This document shows positions 16,476 to 23,625 of a stretch of DNA of 32,569 nucleotides, in pieces (position 1 is the stretch's first letter; every line of letters begins with the position of its first letter). Source of the stretch: Actinomycetota bacterium (GTDB lineage: Bacteria > Actinomycetota > Thermoleophilia > Solirubrobacterales > Solirubrobacteraceae); assembly GCA_005788585.1 (NCBI GenBank), contig SYBY01000264.1:1-32569 (forward strand), written 5' to 3'. Both the position numbers and the translations under genes were made by a program. Below the pieces are notes generated by a model. The model was not told where the DNA came from and ran no database searches. It was given only the letters and a program-made list of their open reading frames with translations.

Positions 16476-16500
16476 TAGATTCATAATGGTTATGAATCTA
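16476..16500. promoter_or_regulatory. 25-bp palindrome, candidate MarR operator/promoter
   Basis: The 11-bp arms TAGATTCATAA and TTATGAATCTA flank a 3-bp centre (TGG). The AT-rich palindrome starts 4 nt after the TetR stop and ends 25 nt before the MFS transporter ATG. MarR proteins typically bind AT-rich inverted repeats of this size, and a marR gene is second in this operon. TAATGG or TATGAAT within it could serve as a -10 element, so binding would block polymerase. Confidence 0.75.
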
Positions 16501-16525
16501 TACCTACTTGGGGGAGAGGCACGCC

Positions 16526-17959
16526 ATGGCAACCTCGGAACTCACGCGCCGGCGGCGCTTCGGCATCCTGGCCATCTGCTCGATGAGCCTGTTCATCGTC
16601 GGCCTGGACATCACGGCCGTGAACGTCGCGCTGCCGACGATCGGGCGTGAGCTCGACGCGAGCCTGTCGTGGCTGCAGTGGTCGGTCAGCGCCTACACCG
16701 TGGCGATGGCCAGCTTCCTCATGCTCGCCGGGTCGATCGCCGACCGCGTCGGCCGGCGGCGGACCCTCACGATCGGCCTCGGGGTCTTCACCGCGGCGTC
16801 CGCGCTGTGCGCCCTGGCGCCGACCGTGGAACTCCTGGTGGCCGCGCGCGTCCTCCAGGGCATCGGCGCGTCGATGCTCAACCCCGTGGCGATGTCGATC
16901 ATCACGAACACCTTCATGGACCGCAGCGAGCGAGCGCAGGCCGTCGGCGTCTGGGGCGCCGTGTTCGGCGCATCCATGGCGCTCGGCCCGATCGTCGGCG
17001 GCGGACTCGTCGCCACGGCGGGGTGGCAGTGGATCTTCGCCATCAACATCCCCCTCGGCCTGACGGCGATCGCACTGCTGCGGCGCTTCGTCCCCGAGTC
17101 CCGGGCGCCGTCGCCCCGCCGCTTCGACCCCGCCGGTCAGGCGTTCGTCGTCGTCCTCCTCGCCGGGGTCACGTACGCGATCATCGAAGGCCCGGGATCC
17201 GGCTGGGGCGCTCCGTCGATCGTCGCCGCGCTGATCGCGGCGGCCGGGTCCCTCACCGGCCTCGTGGTCGTCGAGTCGCGCCGCGACGAGCCGCTCATCG
17301 ACCTGCGCTTCTTCGGCTCGGTGCCGTTCTCGTCGTCCATCGCGTTGTCCGTCGCCGGGTTCGCGTCGTTCGGTGGCTTCCTGTTCCTGGGCACGCTGTA
17401 CCTCCAGGACGCGCGCGGGGCGTCGCCGGTGGAGGCCGGCCTGGTCGTCATGCCGATCGCCCTCATGACGGTGATGCTCTCACCCGTGTCCGGCCGCCTG
17501 GTGGGGCGCAGCGGCCCTCGGCTCCCGCTGCTCATCGCCGGCGTGTCGTTCCTCCTGGCCTCATCCATGCTCGCCGGGCTCTCGGCACAGACGCCGCTGG
17601 CGTGGATCCTGGCGGCATACGCGGTCTTCGGGGTCGGGTTCGGGTTCATCAACGCACCGATCACCAACGCCGCGATCTCCGGCATGCCGGTCGCGCAAGC
17701 GGGGGTGGCGGCAGCCATCGCCACCACCTCGCGGCAGTTCGGGCAGGCCATCGGGGTTGCCGTCGTCGGCGCGATCGTGGCCTCGGGCTCGACGAGCTCT
17801 GCCGCCGCGCTCGCGTCGGCGACGCACCCGGCATGGTGGACCCTGACTGCGCTCGGGGCACTCGTCCTCGGGCTGGGCGTGCTGGCGACCACCGACCGCG
17901 CGCGAGCATCGGCCCGGCGCACGGCCCTGCAGCTCAACCCGGAAGCCGCCGCCGCGTAG
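16526..17959 (+). CDS. MFS multidrug transporter, DHA2 (14-helix, EmrB/QacA) type
   Basis: A 477-residue proton-driven major-facilitator exporter. The first helix ends in LDITAVNVALPTIG, the characteristic motif of the 14-helix DHA2 group. GSIADRVGRRR in loop 2-3 is the MFS motif A, and GVWGAVFGASMALGPIVGG in helix 5 is antiporter motif C. The hydrophobic pattern fits about 14 membrane helices. The ATG at 16526 has an excellent GGGAGAGG ribosome-binding site; upstream in-frame TTG at 16508 is less likely. It is preceded by a 25-bp palindrome and followed after 12 nt by a marR gene, the usual autoregulated drug-efflux arrangement. The substrate is unknown. Confidence 0.93.
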   Translation: MATSELTRRRRFGILAICSMSLFIVGLDITAVNVALPTIGRELDASLSWLQWSVSAYTVAMASFLMLAGSIADRVGRRRTLTIGLGVFTAASALCALAPTVELLVAARVLQGIGASMLNPVAMSIITNTFMDRSERAQAVGVWGAVFGASMALGPIVGGGLVATAGWQWIFAINIPLGLTAIALLRRFVPESRAPSPRRFDPAGQAFVVVLLAGVTYAIIEGPGSGWGAPSIVAALIAAAGSLTGLVVVESRRDEPLIDLRFFGSVPFSSSIALSVAGFASFGGFLFLGTLYLQDARGASPVEAGLVVMPIALMTVMLSPVSGRLVGRSGPRLPLLIAGVSFLLASSMLAGLSAQTPLAWILAAYAVFGVGFGFINAPITNAAISGMPVAQAGVAAAIATTSRQFGQAIGVAVVGAIVASGSTSSAAALASATHPAWWTLTALGALVLGLGVLATTDRARASARRTALQLNPEAAAA

Positions 17960-17971
17960 GCTGCGCGGGCC

Positions 17972-18415
17972 ATGCCCTCCGACCCTGGACCCGGTGCCAC
18001 GCCCGACGACGACGCGCGGGAGGCGTGGCTCCTGATGTCCGACCTCGTGCTCGACCACCAGCGCCGGCGCGCGGTCGCCGAGGCCAGCGGGATGACGTTC
18101 TCCCGGGTCCGTGCGGTCAGGCGGGTCGCGCGCGGCCCCCTCGCGATGGGTGAGCTGGCTGCGGCGCTGGACATGGACCGTCCTAACGTCACCGTCCTCG
18201 TCGACGACCTCGAGGAGCGCGGCCTGGTCCGGCGCGCGCCCCATCCGACCGACCGGCGGGCCAAGGTCGTGCAGGCCACGAGGAAGGGCCAGGCGCTCGC
18301 CCGGCGCGCCGAGGAGATCCTCGCCACGCCGCCCGCCGCCCTGCGCGACCTCGACGCGCAGGACGTCGCCGCCCTGCATCGCATCCTGCGCAAGGCCGCG
18401 GCGACCGAGCCCTGA
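17972..18415 (+). CDS. MarR-family transcriptional regulator
   Basis: A 147-residue winged-helix regulator. The helix-turn-helix spans PLAMGELAAALDMDRPNVTVLVDDLEERGLV, followed by the wing with the conserved DRRAK motif (HPTDRRAKVVQATRKGQAL). It starts 12 nt after the MFS transporter stop and is surely in the same operon. The palindrome at 16476-16500 upstream of the operon is its likely site, giving negative feedback released by the exported compound. The final 12 nt before the convergent TetR stop contain no clear terminator. Confidence 0.92.
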   Translation: MPSDPGPGATPDDDAREAWLLMSDLVLDHQRRRAVAEASGMTFSRVRAVRRVARGPLAMGELAAALDMDRPNVTVLVDDLEERGLVRRAPHPTDRRAKVVQATRKGQALARRAEEILATPPAALRDLDAQDVAALHRILRKAAATEP

Positions 18416-18427
18416 GCCGCGCGGACC

Positions 18428-19150
18428 TCAGGTCGTCAGCGTGCGATCCAGCCCCTCCGCGACCCGGACGGCGACCGCGGGGTCGGCGCCCTCGAACACC
18501 GAGGCGTGGATCCCCCGCATGGCGCCGCTGATGACGCGTGCCGCTGCGGCGGGGTCGACGTCTGCGTCGAGCTGGCCGCGCGCGGCGGCCTCGGCGACGA
18601 TGGCGGCGACCGCCTGCTCGAAGCGCTGGTGCCACTCCTCGGCGTAGCCCTCTGACGCCGGGACGCCGAGGTCGCGGAACAGCACGTGCGCCTGCGGGTG
18701 GGCGTACGCGGCCTCGGCGGAGAGGCGCAGGAAGACCCGCAGCCCCGCCAGCGGGTCGGCGGGCCAGTCGGCGGCCTTCGCGCGGCGGTCCATGTCGTCG
18801 ACGACGGTGCGGGCCGCGTCGTCCACCACGGCATGGAAGAGGTCGCGCTTGGTGGCGAAGTGGTGGAACGCCGTGCGGAGTGCGACGCCGGCCTCCTCGG
18901 CGATCAGCTCGACCGTGATCTCGCCGTAGTCGTGGCGGCGAAGCAGGTGCTCGGCGGCCCGGATCAGTCGTGCCCGGGCTCCGGACTCCGCCTGCTCGGG
19001 AGACGCCATGTCGGCCGCCCAGCGATACAGCGTCGCCGGGTGCACCCCGAGCTCCTGCGCGACGGCCGTCGGCTGCCCGGAGCCGTCGCCGAACGCGCGT
19101 GCGACGGCGTCCTGGCGTTCGTCGCGTGTGAACCGTGATCGGGGCGGCAT
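18428..19150 (-). CDS. TetR-type regulator with an additional N-terminal helix-turn-helix
   Basis: A 240-residue protein with two apparent DNA-binding modules. Residues 8-48 (FTRDERQDAVARAF then AQELGVHPATLYRWAADM) look like a transposase- or MerR-style HTH that selects on a GVHPATLYRW recognition helix. Residues 60-106 are a standard TetR HTH (ITVELIAEEAGVALRTAFHH, KRDLF). The rest is a TetR ligand-binding domain. The ATG at 19150 (MPPRSRFTRDE) is the only good start; no TetR-like sequence precedes it. It diverges from the FAD monooxygenase fusion gene with a 66-nt gap carrying several TTGCAC/GTGCA half-sites, so it probably controls the aromatic catabolic module. A tandem HTH-TetR is uncommon. 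Confidence 0.88.
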   Translation of the reverse strand: MPPRSRFTRDERQDAVARAFGDGSGQPTAVAQELGVHPATLYRWAADMASPEQAESGARARLIRAAEHLLRRHDYGEITVELIAEEAGVALRTAFHHFATKRDLFHAVVDDAARTVVDDMDRRAKAADWPADPLAGLRVFLRLSAEAAYAHPQAHVLFRDLGVPASEGYAEEWHQRFEQAVAAIVAEAAARGQLDADVDPAAAARVISGAMRGIHASVFEGADPAVAVRVAEGLDRTLTT

Positions 19151-19176
19151 GCGCAGACCACAGCATACGCGACGAG

Positions 19177-19211
19177 TTGCACACTGCGCGCAGTTTTGTG
19201 CATCATTGCAC
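19177..19211. promoter_or_regulatory. Nested inverted repeats, candidate operator of the monooxygenase module
   Basis: TGCACA (19178-19183) and TGTGCA (19197-19202) flank a perfect 10-bp palindrome CTGCGCGCAG (19184-19193). A second inverted repeat, GTGCA-TCAT-TGCAC, covers 19198-19211. TTGCAC therefore occurs directly at 19177 and 19206, 29 bp apart, with one inverted copy between. It fills most of the gap between the divergent TetR gene and the fusion gene. Two dimers, or the two HTH units of the regulator, could bind here. Confidence 0.62.
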
Positions 19212-19216
19212 TCAAC

Positions 19217-21970
19217 ATGCCAATTTCGGAAAACTTGCCAGTGGTCATCGTCGGCGGCGGGCCGACAGGCCTGGCCATGGCCATCGAGCTCGACCGCCAC
19301 GGCATCGCCTCCCTGCTGCTGGAGCGCCACGCGACCACCCGCCAGCACCCCCGCGCGTCGGTGATCAACGCGCGAACCACCGAGCTGTGCCGGCACTGGG
19401 GTGTCGCCAAGCAGGTCGAGGCCGAGGCGATGGCCCCCGCCATGAACCTCGGCGTCACCTGGACCACGCGGCTGACCGGGCGCGAGATCGGACGGCTCGT
19501 GCTGGTCGACGACGTCGCGAACGCCGTGGCCGAGTTCTCCGCGAGCCCACAGCTCCCGGCGATCTGCCCGCAGGATCGCTTCGAGCCGATCCTGCGAGAG
19601 CGCGCCGAGCGGGCCGAGCTCGCCGACGTGCGGTTCGGCACGGAACTCGTCAGCTTCACCGACACCGGCACGGACGTCACCGCAACCATCCGCGACCGCG
19701 CCAGCGGCCGGGAGGAGCAGGTGCGCACGGAATGGCTCGTCGCCGCCGATGGCTCGGGCAGCCGGATCCGCGACGAGCTCGGCATCGGCATGGAGGGAAG
19801 CGACACGGTCACCGACCAGGTCAACATCTACTTCCACGCCGACCTGACGCCGTACCTCGCCGGCCGCCCGAGCGTCCTGTTGTACATGGTCAACAGCGAC
19901 CTGGCGGCGTTCTTCATCGCGCTGGACGGCAAGCACCGGTGGCTGATGAACGTGCCCCGGGACCTCGTGCCCGACCTCGATCCAGATCGCTGCGCCGAGC
20001 TCGTCCGGCTCGGCGTCGGTGACCCGCATCTCGACGTCGAGGTGGTGTCGATCGACGCCTGGACGGTCATGGCGCAGGTCGCCGAGCGCTACCGCGCGGG
20101 TCGCGTGCTGCTCGTCGGCGACGCCGCGCACCGGTTCCCGCACACCGGCGGCTTCGGGCTGAACACCGGCGTGCAGGACGCGCACAACCTCGCGTGGAAG
20201 CTCGCGGCCGTCATCCGCGGCGACGCGGGCGAGCGGCTCCTGGACAGCTACGAGCAGGAACGCCGGCCGGTCGCGCAGAGCAACAGCGAGCACAGCCTGC
20301 GCAACGCGCTGAAGCTCGCCGAGACCGGGGTCCCGTTCGCCGCGCCGTCGCTCGACATCAGCGCCGTGGAAGAGGACTCCCCGGCCGGCGAGGCGGTCCG
20401 CGCCACGATCGCCGCGGCGATCCCCGCACAGCGCGCGCACTTCTCCTTCCGCGGCCAGGAGCTCGGGTTCCGGTACGCGGACTCCGACGCGGTCGTCGGC
20501 GACGGCACCGAGCCCCCGCCGCTGGACCCCGTCCACTACGAGCCGAGCGCCGCGCCCGGCTGCCGCGCCCCGCACCTGTGGATCCAGCGCGACGGCCGCC
20601 GCGTGTCGACCATCGACCTGTGGGCCGGACGCTGGGCCCTGCTCGCCGGGCCCTATGCCGCGGGCTGGCTGCAGGCGGCCCGCGCGTGCGGCATCGACGC
20701 CTACGCGTTCGGCCGCGACGTCAGCGGCAACGTCGCGGAGTTCCGCCGCGTCTACGGCGTGGAGGCCGACGGCGCCGTGCTGGTGCGCCCCGACGGCCAC
20801 GTCGCGTTCCGCAGCCGCGATGCCGGAAGCGCGCCGCTGCAGCAGCTCTCAGCAGCCCTCGCGCAGATCCTCGCCGACCCGCACATCGCCACCGATTCAG
20901 AGAAGGAGCACACCATCCCCGCCATCCACCGACCCACGCTGCATCACGTCAATCTCAAGACGACGCGACTCCAGGAGATGATCGACTGGTACGGCGCGGT
21001 CGTCGGTGCCGAGGTGATGTACCGCTACGACCATGCCGCGTGGCTGTCCAACGACGAGGCGAACCACCGGATCGCCCTCATGGCGTTCCCCGGCTTCCAC
21101 GACGACCCGGACGCGGCGAACCGCACCGGGATGCACCACACCGCCTTCGAGTACCCGTCGTTCGAGGAGCTCAACGACACCTATCTCCGGCTCAAGGAGA
21201 TCGGCATCGAGCCCGAGATCTGCCTCGACCACGGCCTCACCCTCTCGTACTACTACGTCGATCCCGACGGCAACCGCGTCGAGCTGCAGGTCGACTGCCT
21301 CGGCGATTGGGAGGCCTCGTCGGAGTGGATCCGCACCTCGCGGGACTTCCAGTCCGACCCGATCGGCGCGATCGTCAATCCCGCCCTGCCCGCGGCGGAT
21401 CTCGCCAACGGGGTCCCTTTCGAGGAGATCCACCGCAAGGCCCGCGCCGCCGCGTACGCGCCGCGGCTGAACCCGCCGGCCGGCCCGCCGGCGCCCGACA
21501 CGCTGGCGACCCGCGCGACGCAGGCCTTCGAGACGGCGTTCGCCGCCGCCACCTCCCACCTGAGCGACGCGGTCCTCGAGCAGACGCTGGGCCGAGGCCC
21601 GGGGCTGCGGGCGATCTTCACCGGGATGGCGAAGATGTACGTCCCCGAGGTCGGCGAGGGGTTCACCGGTGAGATCCTGTACGAGCTGCGTCGCCAGGAC
21701 GGCACCGTGCACCCGTGGACGATGCGCATCGACCCGAACTCGGCCACCGCGCGGGCGGGGACCAGTCAGGACCCGGCGGTGACGCTCAAGCTCCGCGTCA
21801 CGGACTTCATCCGGATCTCCTCCGGTGAGGCGGACCCGGGCACGATGGCACTCGACGGCCGCGTCGAGGTCACCGGCGACCTCATGCTCGCCGCGCTCAT
21901 GGGCCCGATGTTCGGTCGACCGCTGCCTGAGCAGACCCCGGGCCTGAGCCCGCGCTTCCAGACGGCGTGA
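19217..21970 (+). CDS. Fused FAD aromatic monooxygenase, VOC dioxygenase-like and SCP2-like protein
   Basis: A 917-residue three-part protein. Residues 1-about 545 form an FAD-dependent aromatic hydroxylase: GGGPTG Rossmann motif (13-18), DG motif at Asp178-Gly179, GDAAHRFP with Asp302, and a thioredoxin-like C-terminal part (VLVRPDGHVAFR). Residues about 572-700 are a VOC domain with candidate iron ligands His577 or His576 (LHHVNLK), His640/641 (GMHHTAFEY) and Glu689 (NRVELQVD), resembling extradiol dioxygenases. Residues about 764-901 resemble an SCP2 domain (DPAVTLKLRVTDFIRI, GRVEVTGDLML). Predicted roles are NAD(P)H-dependent hydroxylation, then ring cleavage; the SCP2 part may bind hydrophobic substrate. 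ATG 19217 is preferred over an in-frame TTG at 19196, which lies inside the operator. A FAH-family gene follows 19 nt later. Confidence 0.9.
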   Translation: MPISENLPVVIVGGGPTGLAMAIELDRHGIASLLLERHATTRQHPRASVINARTTELCRHWGVAKQVEAEAMAPAMNLGVTWTTRLTGREIGRLVLVDDVANAVAEFSASPQLPAICPQDRFEPILRERAERAELADVRFGTELVSFTDTGTDVTATIRDRASGREEQVRTEWLVAADGSGSRIRDELGIGMEGSDTVTDQVNIYFHADLTPYLAGRPSVLLYMVNSDLAAFFIALDGKHRWLMNVPRDLVPDLDPDRCAELVRLGVGDPHLDVEVVSIDAWTVMAQVAERYRAGRVLLVGDAAHRFPHTGGFGLNTGVQDAHNLAWKLAAVIRGDAGERLLDSYEQERRPVAQSNSEHSLRNALKLAETGVPFAAPSLDISAVEEDSPAGEAVRATIAAAIPAQRAHFSFRGQELGFRYADSDAVVGDGTEPPPLDPVHYEPSAAPGCRAPHLWIQRDGRRVSTIDLWAGRWALLAGPYAAGWLQAARACGIDAYAFGRDVSGNVAEFRRVYGVEADGAVLVRPDGHVAFRSRDAGSAPLQQLSAALAQILADPHIATDSEKEHTIPAIHRPTLHHVNLKTTRLQEMIDWYGAVVGAEVMYRYDHAAWLSNDEANHRIALMAFPGFHDDPDAANRTGMHHTAFEYPSFEELNDTYLRLKEIGIEPEICLDHGLTLSYYYVDPDGNRVELQVDCLGDWEASSEWIRTSRDFQSDPIGAIVNPALPAADLANGVPFEEIHRKARAAAYAPRLNPPAGPPAPDTLATRATQAFETAFAAATSHLSDAVLEQTLGRGPGLRAIFTGMAKMYVPEVGEGFTGEILYELRRQDGTVHPWTMRIDPNSATARAGTSQDPAVTLKLRVTDFIRISSGEADPGTMALDGRVEVTGDLMLAALMGPMFGRPLPEQTPGLSPRFQTA
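20901..20917 (+). other. Relict ribosome-binding site and start at the fusion junction
   Basis: AGAAGGAG (20901-20908) stands six bases before an in-frame ATC codon (20915-20917) exactly where the VOC domain begins. The codon TCA at 20897-20899 just upstream is one base from TGA. The arrangement looks like a former stop, ribosome-binding site and ATG of two adjacent genes, now open as one frame. ATC can also be a rare start codon, so separate expression of the VOC part is conceivable. Confidence 0.5.
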
Positions 21971-21989
21971 ACGAAAGAGGACCATCGCC

Positions 21990-22994
21990 ATGCACCTGAG
22001 AACGACCTCCGAAGGCACGCTGATCGAGCACGAGGGCACCTGGATCGTCCTGCGCCGCGCGCTCACGTCGGCCGGCAACGACGACCCCGAACTCGCGGCC
22101 GCCGCCGTGGACGCGCTGGCGTTCCTGCGGGCCGACGACGGCGTGCGGGCGCAGGCCGCGGCGCTCGTCAGCGCCGTCGCCGACAAGGCGGAACTCGCGG
22201 TGGATCCGTCGACGGCGGGGCTGCCGTTCACCCCGCGCTCGATGCGGGCGTTCACGCTGTGGGAGTCGCACTGGACCGCCTCGAGCCGGATGCTGGTCAA
22301 GAACTTCTTCCCGCCGGTGATGTGGGCGGCGGTGCGGACGTTCGAGAAGACCGGCCGGACGTTCCCGGCGCTCAAGCCGAACAAGCACTTCTGGACCCGG
22401 CCGAGCTTCTACGTCGGCAACCACACGATGGTCGTCGCCGACGGGCAGGACATGTGGTGGCCGTCGCACACCAAGGCGCTGGACTTCGAGCTCGAACTCG
22501 CCTGCGTCCTGCGCTCACCCATCGCCGACGCCACGCCCGAGCAGGCCCGGGCGGCGATCGGCGGCTGGTTCATCCTCAACGACTGGAGCGCGCGCGACGT
22601 GCAGGCCGAGGACGCGCGGCACAACGCGTTCGGACCCGTGGTCAAGGCCAAGACGTTCGCCAACTCGATCGGCAGCGAGATCGTGACGCCCGACGAATTC
22701 GGCGACTGGAAGCTCGCCACCGGACGGGTCCGAGTCGACGGCGAGGTGTGGTGCGAGGGGTCGACTGCGAACCCGGCGCACGACATCGGCGAGATGCTCG
22801 CCTACGCCTCCAGGGGCGAAGTGCTCGATGCCGGTGACGTGATCTCGATGGGGACGATGCCGGGCTGCTGCGGCCTGGAGCTCGACCGCTGGATCGAGCC
22901 CGGCCAGACGGTCGAGCTGGAGATCGACCGGATCGGGCGCTTGACCAACCGTGTCGTCGCCGACCCCGCCCCGAGAACGGCGGTGCCGGCCTGA
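21990..22994 (+). CDS. Fumarylacetoacetate hydrolase-family protein
   Basis: A 334-residue FAH-superfamily enzyme. The C-terminal catalytic domain has metal-binding Glu167 and Glu169 in FELELACVL and Asp198 in NDWSARDVQAED, and a late GMGTMPG-like loop (SMGTMPGCCGLELDRW; family consensus G-T-P-x-G) near the active site. The N-terminal 110 residues form a smaller lead domain. Members hydrolyse carbon-carbon bonds in, or isomerise and hydrate, the products of aromatic ring cleavage. The ATG at 21990 has AAAGAGGA eight bases upstream, and the gene is 19 nt after the fusion protein. Its place in the operon suggests that it processes the ring-fission product of that protein. The exact reaction is not determined. 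Confidence 0.9.
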   Translation: MHLRTTSEGTLIEHEGTWIVLRRALTSAGNDDPELAAAAVDALAFLRADDGVRAQAAALVSAVADKAELAVDPSTAGLPFTPRSMRAFTLWESHWTASSRMLVKNFFPPVMWAAVRTFEKTGRTFPALKPNKHFWTRPSFYVGNHTMVVADGQDMWWPSHTKALDFELELACVLRSPIADATPEQARAAIGGWFILNDWSARDVQAEDARHNAFGPVVKAKTFANSIGSEIVTPDEFGDWKLATGRVRVDGEVWCEGSTANPAHDIGEMLAYASRGEVLDAGDVISMGTMPGCCGLELDRWIEPGQTVELEIDRIGRLTNRVVADPAPRTAVPA

Positions 22995-23010
22995 TCGCGT
23001 CGGGCCGGCG

Positions 23011-23481
23011 TCACGCCTGGGTGCCGCGCCGCGGGCCGCGCGGCGACCAGGTGCCGAGGACCATCAGCGTCTTGGTGCCGACGACCTTGCCGGTCCGCCG
23101 CAGCTGATCGATCACGCGCTTGAGGTCCTGGACGTCGCGCACGCGGATCCACACGAGCGCATCGGGGTCGCCGGCGATGGTGAACACCGTGCGCACCTCC
23201 GGGAGGCCGTCGGCGATCGTGGCGATGTCGTCGACCTTCGTCGTGCCGGTGAACCGCAGCTCCGCGAACGCCTCGAGCGGGCGGCCGAGGAGCGCGTGGT
23301 CGACCGTGATCGTGTAGCCGGTGATGACGCCGAGCTCCTCCAGGCGATCCATCCGCCGCTTGACCGCCGGCGCAGACAGGCTCACGACCCGCCCGATGTC
23401 GGCCAGCGATCGGCGCGCGTCCTCTTCGAGGAGCCGGAGGATCTCGAGGTCGGTGCCGTCGAGTTCGTCGGGAGCCAGCAT
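23011..23481 (-). CDS. Lrp/AsnC-family transcriptional regulator
   Basis: A 156-residue feast/famine regulator. The N-terminal HTH (LDGTDLEILRLLEEDARRSLADIGRVVSLSAPAVKRRMDRLEELGVI, residues 8-55, given here as the domain span) is followed by the AsnC ligand-binding RAM domain with the amino-acid-sensing loop AGDPDALVWIRV. It diverges from the E1/E2 dehydrogenase genes across 144 nt of relatively AT-rich DNA. Lrp-type proteins commonly control neighbouring amino-acid or 2-oxoacid catabolism, so the E1/E2 pair is the probable target. The gene converges with the FAH gene, 16 nt apart. Confidence 0.93.
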   Translation of the reverse strand: MLAPDELDGTDLEILRLLEEDARRSLADIGRVVSLSAPAVKRRMDRLEELGVITGYTITVDHALLGRPLEAFAELRFTGTTKVDDIATIADGLPEVRTVFTIAGDPDALVWIRVRDVQDLKRVIDQLRRTGKVVGTKTLMVLGTWSPRGPRRGTQA

Positions 23482-23625
23482 GCCTCAACGATAGAGGCCA
23501 GACCACCGTCAAGACTAATGATTTCGCCGTCAAATGCGCAGACAACGTTTGATTCTTGCGTGTATTGAGCGTGTCGCAGCGATTGAGTCGACCAAGCGTG
23601 GCCCGTTCGCTGGAGTGGCGGCCGC
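23482..23625. promoter_or_regulatory. Divergent promoter region between lrp-type gene and dehydrogenase E1
   Basis: 144 nt, clearly more AT-rich than its surroundings. It contains an inverted TCAAA (23530-23534) / TTTGA (23548-23552) pair, the kind of AT-rich half-site Lrp proteins favour. Promoter hexamers could not be placed with confidence. Confidence 0.5.
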
